Below the pieces are notes generated by a model, which did not search any database, was not told the DNA's origin, and saw only the letters and a program-made list of their open reading frames with translations. 57,834 nt of DNA from Bipolaris cookei (taxonomy: Eukaryota; Ascomycota; Dothideomycetes; Pleosporales; Pleosporaceae). Shown one piece after another: positions 10,829 through 21,909 of this stretch (the stretch's first letter is position 1; each line of letters begins with the position of its first letter). The position numbers and the translations under genes were made by a program. The stretch lies in NCBI GenBank assembly GCA_002286855.1, contig NRSV01000110.1, positions 1-57,834 of the forward strand. Direction: 5' to 3'.

Positions 10829-11797
10829 CTAATCTCGCCACGAGGAGTATGTAGGTAGCTCATGGAGAACCTCGAAATAGTCATCGACGAAGTCTCCACC
10901 CTCGTGAATAATCGCTTTAAACCTTGCTTCAGTGGCTAAATCGTGAATGTGTGCAGCCGCGATCTGCACAACGGCGGATCGCATCTCACTCCCACAGATA
11001 GAGGTATACACTTCTTTTATGCATTCAGCAAATAAATTACTCCCCCAACGATCCTTGCACTTCTGCTGAAACCTCTCTAGGGCGAGCGACTTGAGACTAC
11101 CTATCTCAAACTTGGCAGCAAGCGCATATACGCGGATATCTCTCAATAGCTCAGGGTCCTCTGCAGGTTGTTAGATGCAATTACGGCACGATACTGTCAT
11201 TACTACCTTCCAGATCCTCAGTAGGTCTAGCTTCAGAGTAGTCATTGGTATACATATATTCAAAGACTCTCCAATAAGCGATCCCACTGCTGTCTTGAAA
11301 ATCCAATCGTCTTGCCCCAGTAGCCGGGGAGGCTTTTTTGAGTATTTTTTCGAGGTAGGGACTTTGTAAACAGATAACAAGCTGGTGTACAGGGAGCGTG
11401 ACGTTGTAAATCCGGATCTGGAAGTCAGATAACCAGTCGTGATTGAACAGGCTGGATACGAGTTAGCGTTTGCTTACACACTTAAGAACGACAGCACACA
11501 CCTAACTGTACTGCTTAGGAAATTTACATGATGTCGTTCAGCACCTGCAACGGTTTGGGATTCGAGACTTAGCGTTGCCGTAGGTACCGTTTGTGCTGGT
11601 ATGGTTGAAAGGGCTGTGTTCGTTCTAAAATAGTGAACTGCTCGTTCATGGTCTTGCAAGGCTTTGTTTGAACTGAATGACTTTGTGCATTCCCAGCACA
11701 GAAAGCTTCTCTGATAATGATGATCAGTATCATCCATATGCTGGTTACAAGCTGCTCGAGTACGAAAGGTACGCGTGCAAGTATCGCACTCAACCAT
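10829..11797 (-). CDS. C2H2 zinc-finger/BTB fusion protein, 290 aa
   Basis: Three exons on the minus strand: 11797-11502, 11451-11207 and 11160-10829. Introns of 50 and 46 nt have GTGTGT/GTAGTA donors, CTAAC-type branch sites and CAG acceptors, and phases close exactly. Exon 1 encodes two C2H2 fingers (CDTCTRTF...H...H and CWECTKSF...H...H) at about 4-55. Exon 2 begins the BTB fold (SLFNHDWLSDFQIRIYN, VHQLVICLQSPYLEK, AYWRVFEYMYTNDYS). Exon 3 is the helical extension (EDPELLRDIRVYALAAKF). The BTB half is clearly related to the convergent gene at 10218-10822, suggesting an inverted duplication. ZnF-BTB fusions are well known in animals as transcription factors; in fungi this pairing is less usual. 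A separate upstream zinc-finger gene is less likely because the splice joins cleanly. Confidence 0.78.
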
Positions 11798-12220
11798 AGT
11801 TTAGTAGATTGGAAGTCGCTGCTGTCGGTCGATCTAGATTGCGAAAACAGAAGGTGTACCATCAACTGAGAAGCGCCAAGGTGAATCCAGTTCGGAGAAA
11901 TGGCCCGGACTTTCGTTCTTGCCTGTAGATAGCGAAGCGTAAAGAAAGTCCTATTTAGAGACAGCAAAGCCTTTGCAACGGCAATTGGCACAGAACCAGT
12001 GTAAGCTCCGTCACACGTGGCCAGGGCGTGGGAGTAGGCACTTGTTGTTGGCATGATGTTGAGCGATTTTCTCCAGCGCGGCACTAAATATTACTAGTCA
12101 TAAGAGCGTCTGTCCCCCACAGATATGCGGCGGCGCTGCTGACTAGCACCGTGCCCCACCACCTCGTGCGCGCGCGGCCTAGTAACCACCACAACTTCAA
12201 TACCCTATATCTCCACCAAT
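11798..12220. other. Intergenic region
   Basis: No gene supported. The block CGTGCCCCACCACCTCG at about 12151-12167 recurs at about 29520-29536, and probably marks the end region of a shared transposon family. Confidence 0.4.
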
Positions 12221-12440
12221 ATGAGTAACATCGAGGCTACACTTGCAGCCATTGATGCCCTAGGACCTGAGGAGCCTTTTGTATATGCTGAGATTGCAAA
12301 AAGAAATTTTTTACTCGAACTACGCTCGCCCGAAGACACCAAGGTCGCTGCATCTCGCTTTCGATAGGCTAGGTACCAGAAGCTGCAGCTTCTCCACCCA
12401 CACCAAATAGCGGCCCAATGAGCTGACGTGAATCAGACAA
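12221..12440 (+). pseudogene. Pogo/Fot-type transposase N-terminal fragment
   Basis: From the ATG at 12221 the frame begins MSNIEATLAAIDALG, then PFVYAEIAKRN, and stops after about 48 codons at a TAG. Coding similarity continues briefly past the stop (RYQKLQLLHPHQIAA). The opening pattern (S-x-IEA-x-LAA(I/L) ... (Y/V)xxIAxxxx) is typical of the psq-type helix-turn-helix at the start of fungal pogo/Fot DDE transposases. The catalytic part is absent. Dead fragment. Confidence 0.5.
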
Positions 12441-12761
12441 CTTCACTTATACGGGACATACCCGTCTACTTCATCTGACAGTGCGAATCAGTGCTGTGCT
12501 GTTGTCCCAAGCGCTAATGTGACACTTCCCCGGACTCCGCAAAGGAACATAGAGAATGGGATGTTGGTGTTTAGGAAAAGCTTCGATTTGGTGTTCTTCG
12601 CTTCGCCGCATAAACCTATGAGCCTGTCTTGTGGGAGATGTTAAGTGCCTTGCAAGATGATATCCATGCTATATCACAGCACAAGAAGCGGCTTGTTTGA
12701 TGCGCATGAGTTTCTTGCATCGCTGACAGAAGTTGCACGAGTTTCAACAAGATTCCAGCTG
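12441..12761. other. Unassigned sequence, probably transposon debris
   Basis: Multiple stops in all frames; no family seen. Confidence 0.35.
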
Positions 12762-13840
12762 CTATTCAACGCTCCTAGAACTCTGAGGAACCTTAACATT
12801 AAGCCTAACAGAGTTTAGCTTTGGAATGGGGGGCCATTCCAGAACCGAATACCTGAGTAAGGTGTTTTCAGTACCATCATATTGTATGACTACCTGATAC
12901 TCCTCATCTAAAATCACATCTACAATTGCATTTGCCTTTTCAACATCTCCATAATCGTAGAACTTCAGGCCATGTGATTTCATGAATCTTTCACAGTTAC
13001 CATAGTGAGTCTTAATCCATTCGAGCTCTTCGTAAGAGAAATTATCAACAGCCTGGCGACCCGCAAAATCAGATCGACCGTCTTCAAACTCATCGTGGGA
13101 ACTTTCCTTGTTCAAAGGTTCTCCCCGAAGATGGCCTTCAAGCATCAAGGCGCGCAGGATCAATCTGCCCTCTGCGCGGTCCTCCGCTTGATGGATCTTG
13201 AGACCATGCTGGAGAAGAAAATGGTATTCATCGTGCCAGTTAATCTTCAGATAGCTTTCTCAGCGTCTTTGTACGGCGGATTGGTGCTGGCCTCATCACC
13301 GTAGACGGCAGCCGCTTTCGCAAGACTATCGGCAAGTTTGTTATGCTCCCTTGGAATGTGCCAAAATGCAATCTACGTGATTTCAGTCTCGTATACAGTC
13401 AACAAACATTCATGAGTGACAACTAACCGTGACATTGTTCGCTTCGTGCGTCGTCACTACGACATCGAGAGCAAGGAACAGACCCAGATTTGCTGGCTTA
13501 GCACCTTTGGACGTGTGCCAGTTGTTGCTCTATAAACTCTGTTAAAACTGTCTCTAAAATTTATCGGAAACGTAGTCAGGCCATACCCTCCATTTTAGTA
13601 GCCATTCCGTAATCCCCCTAACAACATACGCAGAATCGGTCGCAATAATCGAAGCTTGAGTTTCGCCCTTGGTTTAAGACTGAGCGAATAACTCAACGCC
13701 TAATAACACCGCACATATTTCCGCTCGCTGATTTGACCGTAGTGGGAAGTTGTCCACCACGTCTGTAATAGGTTTCGATAGTTAGTAGCCATCATCATTG
13801 CCGTATGCTACACCAACTCATGTCTGATTGATCTTACATA
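12762..13840 (-). pseudogene. RNase H-like gene, broken
   Basis: Minus-strand RNase H fold pieces lie in order: GVAYGNDDGY, SKPITDVVDNFPLRSNQRAEI with the catalytic Glu helix, IIATDSAYVVRGITEW with the third acidic residue, then FWHIPREHNKLADSLAKAAA with the last Asp region. Two introns can be placed in phase: one after LLKWR, rejoining at SNNWHTSKG, and one after NNVT (donor GTTAGT, acceptor GTAG), rejoining at IAFWHIPRE. Two in-frame TAA codons (after DDGY and after FAQS) would correspond to CAA-to-TAA changes. A one-base loss near 13248 shifts the frame to the ORF 13163-12762, which looks like the native C-terminal extension. The protein would act on RNA-DNA hybrids. As it stands it appears dead, though extra introns could hide one stop. 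Confidence 0.6.
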
Positions 13841-13943
13841 TTACCCTTCAGCACTGTCCCACTGATTCGCCGCAATCTAACAGAGGTACAGAGACAATAG
13901 TGCCACAGGGTCTTGAACTATCAATTCTCTGCAGTATATTTAC

Positions 13944-16900
13944 CTAAATCTGAACCATTTGGCACCTCTTGACCAACCGCTGCCAAACCTTCCTACTCTC
14001 TTCCTGGTCGTCTCCCACTCCGATGCCTCCTGTAAGCGTTTCCTTGTTGCCAATAATCACGACACCACACTTTGCCCTAGTCATAACAACATTGAGCCGG
14101 CGCATATCGGCTAGAAAACCGATATCGCGTGATACATTGCACCGCACAGTAACAAAGATCACAACATCTGCTTCTCGGCCTTGGAAACCATCAACAGAAG
14201 ATACTTCGGCCATAGGAACGGTACTGCTCAGTGCTTCCTTCTGCCGAGTATATGGAGTCAAGATAGCTAATGATCGTTGCTGAAGTTCTGCAGCCTGTGG
14301 GTTAGTATCTGAGATAGGGCTAGTAAGGAGTTTCACGACAAGCTTGCAAAGCTTGGTCTGGCCGGAGTTGGCTTTTGATCGCTCACCCAAATCTTCCGGG
14401 CTGCTAATCTCAATCCACACCAGCCGGTTGTCTTTCGGCCAAGGAAACCGTGACATTGGAAGTGGTCGACTGTCGTCCGCGACTGCAGTGTCCAATCTGC
14501 CATCATAGAACTCTGTAGAGCTAAAGTGGCAAAGAGTGCGATGCATACGGTACTGGGTGCTGAGCATGACTTTCGCTACCCCTTTGTGTTCTTGTATGAT
14601 GTAATGACGTTCAAATAATGACACATCGTAACCTACAAGCAAAGAGGTTTGTTGTACTGTAGCGCATAATTGGACATGATCACCCACCAAGATCGCACGC
14701 GAACATCCTTTAACAAGCGGTATAAGTGTCGCAGGCTCTGTCAGCTGGGAAGCTTCATCGACGAGAACAATATCGAACTTTTCGTCACGTAGCAAACCAA
14801 GACTTGCGCCGGCACATGTAGTGAAGACCAAGCGGGCCTCCTTAATTCGCTGCTGGGCTTTACGGCGTTTAGACGGATTGCTCGTAAGATCTTGGCCCAG
14901 CATTGCATCGCAGGTAAAGAGCCAAAGGTCCGGTGATACTTTGGACAGCTGGAGATAACATTAGAAGCTGGACCTCAAATAAGTATTCGTGGTGACTCAG
15001 CTCACCTGAGTTGATACTCTCACAGCATTAGTACCTGTTTTCTCTCCACTCTTACTGCTTATGAATCTTCTTAGAATATTGTCGACTGCGTTGTGTGTTG
15101 GTGCTGTAACAAGGAACCTGGACTTCGGCAATTGTCGGAGCAACTGACATAGAATGACGATGATGGTATGAGTCTTGCCTGTTCCGGGAGGTCCCCATAT
15201 GAGCGTTAATGAGTGTTTCATTGCCGCTGTGAGTGCGTCATTCTGGCTCGTGTTGAGAACTGGATTCCTGAAAACGGGTAGCTCGACGTTTGAAAGCTCA
15301 ATCTGGTCTATGGCTGGTAATCCTAAGAGAGACGCATATATCCTGCAGCAAGATTCACGTTCAGTATGAAACACTGTCACAGCATCGAATAAGGCTTTGC
15401 TTGTAACGAAAGACCCACACAACATGATATGCCATGCGCATTGTGTAAGATACGGCGGCGGATCATGCAAGCATCTGAGAGTGACGGTGCCTAGTTCTAT
15501 ACTCAATACCAGAGCGTCCATCGAGAAGAGCTTCATGAGGGGATCGTTTTTTGGGCGTTTGGTTATGGTAAGACGAACATGGTCACCGGATTTCAGGGAG
15601 CCAGCCACGGACGAGTCTACACGTAATATGCTTTTGACGATGGTATGGCGACCCTTGTATTCGTGGACAGCCAATTTGATGAGCTCCCGCTCAGGTTTTG
15701 AAGAACTTGCAGCCTCGTCGATGTGATCCAGAGCGATCCCAAAAAGTGACGAGGTGAATTGATGGACAGACATCGGACGGCCAACGAGTAGTCGAGATGT
15801 TTCCGGCTCAAACACTTCGAGAAGCAGATCCAGAGCAACTTCAGGTGAGCTAACGGTGAGTGCAATGAGCTCTACTAGTTCAGCGAAACATTGCATCGGC
15901 AATTCCTTTAACTCGTGTAGTAAAGTCATCAAAGGTTGGCGAACAAAGCTGCCGAACTCGTTGGACATCAAGATAAGTTTCTTTGCGATGTCTGGAGCCA
16001 AAACAATCAATTCTTCTTCCAAGGCTCGCTTGTGTCTGCTCCATGATTGTGACTGCAAAAGTGTCGGTGTTAGATAAGCCGCGTCTGTCAAGTACAACAG
16101 CAAGGTTGAAACAATAATCTCGCCATGAATAGCAAAGGCCGGGTCTTCTGCCAACAGTAGAATCTGTGAAAACACATCGCGAAGGCGCTTTTTCTCATCA
16201 CAATCTTTGAGGAGATCCAAAATCGCCTTCAGATCTGCAATGGAACTTAGTCGGCCAAGCATCGACAGATTGTTCTCTTGGCAGACAGCTCGCACAAGCT
16301 CTGTGTATCCATCCCAGTTGAGCATAGCCAGTTTTGGGGTCGTATAGTCTGGTTCCAGTTTCTCGAATAGCGGAAGAACCTCTTGAGTATCGACATAGTG
16401 TAGCCATTGATCGAGAACGCGCATTGAACCAACATCGCGGTTGCTGATAACGTACACCTCCTGCTCTTTATTAGCGCAATTCAACAAACAATTGCACAAA
16501 AACACTCACACCACCCAGGACACCTTCACTCTGAACTTTTCCAATATGGGTTTGTATATCTCGGCCAATCTTATCAAGAGCAACACTGGCTTTGCATTCG
16601 AAGTTGATCTGCTGCCGCATGGTTTGCTCCCTCACCCTCCGTTTGTCTCCGACACTAGGCAGTGCACGGTACAATGTATCGTCACCTTTTGGACTCCTGA
16701 GAAATATCCAGGTGTTTCTTCTTTTCTGCTGATAGAGTTGGAAGATATGCTCATCGCAGTAAAGACGATAGTTGACTTTAGTAGGCACGGCGCGATAGTT
16801 GGGCGACTGCGCTCCTTGAGTGTGTGGAAAGGCAAACACTCGCACGCCATCATCCACTGTTACTTCGCTGGCGCGGGCAACCTTTTGCGGTACATAAATG

Positions 16901-19274
16901 GCTATGCTAAGACGATCGTTGATGCGCAGTACAATGAGTTTTTTGTGAAACATATCCAGTGAGCGACACACGACCGGAAGGAACCTCCCCATCCGATCGA
17001 ATCCAGAGCTGAAAACTGGCTTCCAGTGCAAATTTGGATGATCCAGCCCAAACAGACGGAATTCTTGTGGGGAAATAAGCTCAGACTGAAGAAGCCCATT
17101 GCGAATCAAGCTTGTTACTGTGTTTGATGGCGGCAATCGAGCGAGGAACCATATCTGCTGTTCGTCCGTCAGAGCACTGAAGTTGATAGCGTGACTATAC
17201 CCCGTTACTTCCACATTGTGTCGATCGCACCATTGTACCAGAAGTTGCAGTAGCTCAAACTCCGAAATCGCCATCTTTTCGCGCGTCAGTAGTAAGTCTA
17301 CAATGCTTGCGTTGTCCTGAATCTCTAGCTCTAGTGTAGCTGTCCGTTGAATGTGCGCCATGCATGCTTCATGAAGGCCATCTAATATGAAAGGCGCCAC
17401 TGTTCGCTTAGGTTCGGGTGGATCCTCAAGCTCTTTGAAGGCTTCCAGATTTTCAGGTATTCTGATATGGTTGCCATCCACACACTGAGAAAAGAGACGA
17501 TTGAGCTGTTGGCATTGTTGGCTCATGGCATTCCCGAGCCGAGCCCACTTAAGGTAAAGATTCTTGATCTTGCCTAGAGATCCATTGGTATAGCGAGCGA
17601 AGTATTCGGCACGACTATCGCCAGTCACTTCACCAAAAGTGATGAGCTCTTTGCCACCAGGGTATTGGGCCGGCTCAGCCATTGTACGAGGAATTATATC
17701 GCTATCCCACGCGACAAAAACTGTTATGCATCAGCCTAAGATAACACCAGTTGCAGATGGTGAGTATCGGACTTACACTTGTCTCCGTCCAAATCGCCTC
17801 CAGACATTAGATCGGCGCTTGGTCGTTTCCCTTGTGTTGTAAACACAATGCAATCCACCAGATGCGAAAACTCAGGGACATCAACAGCTCTGAACTTCTG
17901 AAGATCACCTGGATGTAGACATGGGTTTCTTGTTACTAAGACATCGGTATTGATGATAGTGTGTGGCCTGCCATCGCCATCCCGTGTGATGCGAATGAAA
18001 CACTCGCCTTCTTTAAGCCGACCTGTGAAGCCATCTTTTGCGGTTGGATCACAAACACCAAACAGGAAACGAGACTCTGGAATCGAGATTCGGCATTTCT
18101 GTTCGTCGTGTTTGTTGATCATTCGAGCATATTCTTGTTTTACTAAGCTCTTGAGTGTGGCGCGCACTGAGCATAGACCATTCAAAAGCAGTCGTTCTGC
18201 TACATCCATCCGGTCAATGTAGGATAGAAATCGGAAGGCAGCCCGAACATCGCCTTTTTGAACATCTTGAAGAAAAGCAAGATGCTGTGTCTGTTTGGCT
18301 AAAAGCGTTTCCTGCGAGATCCCAAGTGTATGTAACAGAACAACAATCTCATCATTCAGACTACCAAAGGCGTAAGGCTGTCCAATGTTAGCCTACCATT
18401 CACGAAATACATTTGAATACGGTACTTTGGAATAATCCACCACAGCGAGACTGTAGTCTGGCGAATCTTTGAATTTCCGCATTGATGCTCGGAACTGAAC
18501 CTGTATCTGCCCATGCAACGTCGGATCCAGTGTTAAAACACCCTTGTAACCACGATACCGGATCTGGTAAACCGAAGGTACATACCTTCTATTCCGAAAA
18601 ACGATGTTCCGCTTTTGTGCCAGCTGATTTGCCAGCTGAGTAGAGATGAGGCCGCAACCATCGGTAAAGATGTACTGCTTGGTTGCGACATCATCAATGT
18701 CTTGGCAACGATCGGGTGGCAGATCAAGTGCTACGTCCGCGCTAGAGAAAAGGAGTCCAATGCGCTTCGCTTTCTTGCCAACAGACTTCAGTTTTGAAAA
18801 ATCTCCCATTGCTTCGACTTTGATAGATATCTCCTTTTTCGACGCTGCGTACAAAAAACAAGATCTTGATTTGAGCTGGCTATTAGAATGCCCGAAGAAA
18901 TTGTAGGTAACGCCATTGATGGTGAGGCCTAAAACAAGCATTCTGGTGATCCAGTCCCCATTCTCCCGACCTGTGGCCGGCCTCGAAGTCTCGCCTGCGA
19001 TAAGAGCAGGCCATTGTAGCTTGAAATCTCCCAAAGAGAGGAGAATGAACCTATCGAGAACGTCGTTCCTGATGACTCGGTTCGAGGGTGCAGCTGCGAA
19101 ACGGAGGACGATCTGTTGCCGGTGGTTTGACGAGACAATCGATACACATTTGATGAGCCCCGCCTGATTGGTTAAATGAGATTCAGGAATGTCCGGTACC
19201 GAATACTCCCATTTAACGTCTTCTGGAGACACACCGTCCTGCAGGGTTTTGACGAACGATTTGAATTTACTCAT
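13944..19274 (-). CDS. Fused RNA-dependent RNA polymerase and SF1 (UPF1-like) helicase, 1,706 aa
   Basis: Five exons: 19274-18426, 18377-17777, 17720-16510, 16460-15006, 14948-13944. Introns of 48, 56, 49 and 57 nt have GTACCG, GTAAGT, GTGAGT and GTGAGC donors and CAG acceptors; all phases close. The N-terminal half is a cellular (QDE-1/RDR-type) RdRP: TDGCGLIS at about 204, QIRYRGYKGVLTLDP at about 236, NKHDEQKCRI, LVTRNPCLHPGDLQ, and the catalytic SGGDLDGDK at about 475-483. A linker of about 400 residues follows the RdRP C-terminus near 887. The C-terminal part is an SF1B helicase: GPPGTGKT at about 1310, APTHNAVDN, VDEASQ at about 1435, QYRMH, VDGFQGREADVV, and RRLNVVMTRAK. RdRPs make double-stranded RNA for silencing; UPF1-like helicases (fission yeast Hrr1, Neurospora SAD-3) work with them as separate proteins. 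The start (MSKFKSF) is uncertain; upstream exons are possible. Confidence 0.88.
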
Positions 19275-20431
19275 CTTTGTGAATTTTTCAAAATTGCCTG
19301 ATAGGAAAGAGGGTAATGGAGCGAATATGCGGATCGCGGCGGATACGATTTTTGAGTTTTGCAACCCGTGTCAGACGGCGAAAAGGCCGATGTACCCCAC
19401 CATATCGTCACGAGCTATTGTAAACCTTGCTTCACGGCTTCATTACCCCTCTTTTGAAGTTTTTTTCTCAGCTTCTTTTGCTTGTAGTTTCACAGGCTCG
19501 GATGATAGTGAAACCCTTAAATCAGGTACCCAGACATCACTGAAATATTGGGGAGAAATAACGCTCAGTCAGATATCTAGAATGGTTTCTGTTCGTGAGC
19601 ATAAAATACAGTTTTAGTGAATCGTTAATAGAGGAGACTCGGAAAGGCAGATATCAAGAGATCGTATAGTACGAGTCGAATAAAGTGAACATATCTTCAG
19701 GTTCTTCTCTCTGATCACGATAACATATGGAGCCGATTGTGAGACGGGATTCGGGCTCCTCTAAAATTAGTGGTTGGTATGGAAAGATGGATCCGTTTCT
19801 TCAACACTATCATAAAACAACTATTCGAATCATCTAAGAATAAGCTTATTATCTGAATAATTATTGAATTTGAGACCCAGATAGATGAATGCAAACTCCA
19901 AACATGGAACACTTTCGTCACTGTATGAAACGATCAAATCAGTTAGTCTCAAGTCTTCTTTTTGCAATTTTCGAGCTAGAATCTTGCACTATAGTTTTTT
20001 TCATGTAGTAGGACTTGTTTCTTGAAATGTTGAAGAAATTGGGACCTCCTGATCCTGTCATAGATAAATATTTTTATCGGTTTTGAAAGCCAGTATCAAG
20101 TCCCGGTTCCAGTTGGATATATGTCCAACCGTTGGTACCAAGCCAATGCTAGTTGCAGTTATAAGACAGGTTCGGCAACAGTAAGCGTAGCCCCAGTTGA
20201 GCTTATATTGATGATATTACGCGTCATTGAGGCTTTGATGTTACATGCATGGATCGGGCGTTTCGCCGTGGCAGGCAACGCGCGGGGTGAACCTCGGCAG
20301 GTAGTTATCTGTTGCAATGCAGCGAACGCCATGATCGATGCATGTTAATAAAGGTAAACACTCATTCTCGTGTAAGGCCGGGCAGTATAACCAAACATCT
20401 CCTCATTTCAACATAACTCATCTATATCAAT
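19275..20431. other. Region upstream of the RdRP-helicase gene, possibly with N-terminal exons
   Basis: On the minus strand, 19536-19440 reads DVWVPDLRVSLSSEPVK and onward to KEG. It sits between an acceptor-like AATATTTCAG and a donor-like GGTAATG, and could splice in phase to the NFEKFTKMSKFK stretch just before the chosen start. Further up, 19930-19840 reads VPCLEFAFIYLGL. These may be upstream RdRP exons, since the model lacks a usual RdRP N-terminus. The plus strand before 20432 shows no gene. Both N-termini would then share this interval as a divergent promoter. Confidence 0.4.
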
Positions 20432-21100
20432 ATGAAAAACATCTACATCATTGGAGCGCAATCTACAGGCAAGAGCACCCTAGTCAACGCTCTAGAGGGT
20501 TGCTTCGAAGAGAGCGGGAACGAGATCAACACCCAGCGTCCGCTAATCATACGCGAGGTGGCGCGGAAAGTTCTGAAAAAGTATAATTTTCAGCGCGAGG
20601 ACATCGCGACACTACCAAAACGCGCGCTTCAACTCCAGCAAAAAATTCTCGCTGCTCAGTATGATGCCGAAACTACGGCATGCCCTGCGGGTGCATCCAC
20701 TTGGTACATATGCGATCGATCCGGACTGGACCCTATTGTGTATGCGAAATGCCTTGTTGGAGAGCATGCGGCGGCGGAAATGCTGGCCTCCGAGTCATGG
20801 CGAGAGCTCGAAGACCGAATGAAAAAGAGCATCGTAATATTGTGTGAAGCGGGTTGTCAATGGCTAAAAGATGATGGAGTACGGCTAATGCCAAAGGACG
20901 AAGTGGAGTGGATGCGCATCGACTCTGCATTTCGTGACCTGCTAAGGATACGCGGCATCGGTTTTTCTGTCATACCCAAGGACATTGCAAATCTTGAGGA
21001 GCGTGTAGGGTATGTAATTACAAAGAAATACAGTGAATTCTCGAAAGTGGACGTGATGACGACCCGACGCATCAGTACCTGTGCAAGCCAGAGAGGGTAG
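20432..21100 (+). CDS. AAA_28-type P-loop NTPase, 222 aa
   Basis: Single exon. The ATG follows CATCTATATCAAT. Residues 3-18 form the first strand and Walker A (IYIIGAQSTGKSTLVNAL). ICDRSGLDP at about 93-101 contains the Walker B/lid-type Asp-Arg pair typical of the AAA_28/NadR-kinase-like NTPases. The C-terminal helix after GYVITKKY closes the domain. The family phosphorylates small molecules or acts as a nucleotide switch; fungal members are uncharacterised as far as I know. It is the only gene between the RdRP-helicase and the RNase III-like gene and is divergently arranged relative to the former. Length (222 aa) matches a complete single-domain protein. Confidence 0.85.
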   Translation: MKNIYIIGAQSTGKSTLVNALEGCFEESGNEINTQRPLIIREVARKVLKKYNFQREDIATLPKRALQLQQKILAAQYDAETTACPAGASTWYICDRSGLDPIVYAKCLVGEHAAAEMLASESWRELEDRMKKSIVILCEAGCQWLKDDGVRLMPKDEVEWMRIDSAFRDLLRIRGIGFSVIPKDIANLEERVGYVITKKYSEFSKVDVMTTRRISTCASQRG

Positions 21101-21909
21101 CTTTTGCGATTGGCAATAACAGATCCATATACATGATTTTTTTGGAGTATTTAGTTTTGAATCTAGCCCTTTAATTGGAAAGACTGCGTGTAGGCCAGAA
21201 ACGTCTCTAGAATATTGTCGCGCATTTGACCCCACGAGTCATGGTATAAGGAAGATCTGCCTTCTCTAAATTAGTTACATATCTAATTACTTCTTGTACG
21301 ACCGGGAAAATGGGATGCTCATCCGCATAAGTGGATTAGCCCGCCAAAACTGGTTATTACTAGTATTATAGAATTTTGTATAACTATCGAAATAGCCTGA
21401 TCGAATATGCTGGCTTTAGTTGAGCTATATCTGGGTGCATCTGAATCACGACACCACCAATAGAGTTGCAGCCGTGTGAGAAGTAAGCGGCTGGAGAGCA
21501 TTGCCCGAGGTCCAAAATTTCCAATTATCTGCTATATTTGTAGTGTTCTGATACTAAGACACAACCTCCGCACAAATTGATTTTTGGATAGGAGTGGCTT
21601 GTTTGGTAGTAACGTTTGCCATGTCAACTTTAATAGTAGAGCACTCTCCTGGCTCGAAAGGCAGTTTGTCAGGCTTTGTGGGAGATGCATAGGTAAGAAC
21701 ATCAGGAATCGAACGAACACTGTAACATATCGAACGATGCGCCGGCTTCTGATCGATTTCTTACAAACCAGCTACTTAAATACGAAAGTCTGAATGTAAC
21801 ACGTGATGCAGGTGTCTTGGGTAAACTCCCTCGGTATCCCATATTGCCCTACAATATGTCGTGTCATATATTCTCAACTAAAGATGCGCAAACTATCTAG
21901 TTTCCCGGT
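21101..21909. other. Intergenic region, no gene seen
   Basis: Short ORFs only, AT-rich in part. Nothing recognised on either strand. Confidence 0.4.

Noticed and set aside
11569..12084. 171-codon minus-strand ORF
   Set aside because: Overlaps the zinc-finger exon in another frame; the C2H2 frame carries the recognisable protein.
16471..17682. A separate gene starting at MAEPAQYPGG
   Set aside because: The ATG lies inside the RdRP domain; splicing of 17721-17776 joins it in phase to the DLDGD exon, so it is an internal Met.
13944..19274. Viral origin of the RdRP (integrated RNA virus)
   Set aside because: The DLDGD-type motif and TDGCG block belong to cellular QDE-1/RDR enzymes, not to RNA-virus polymerases with GDD, and the gene has several spliceosomal introns.
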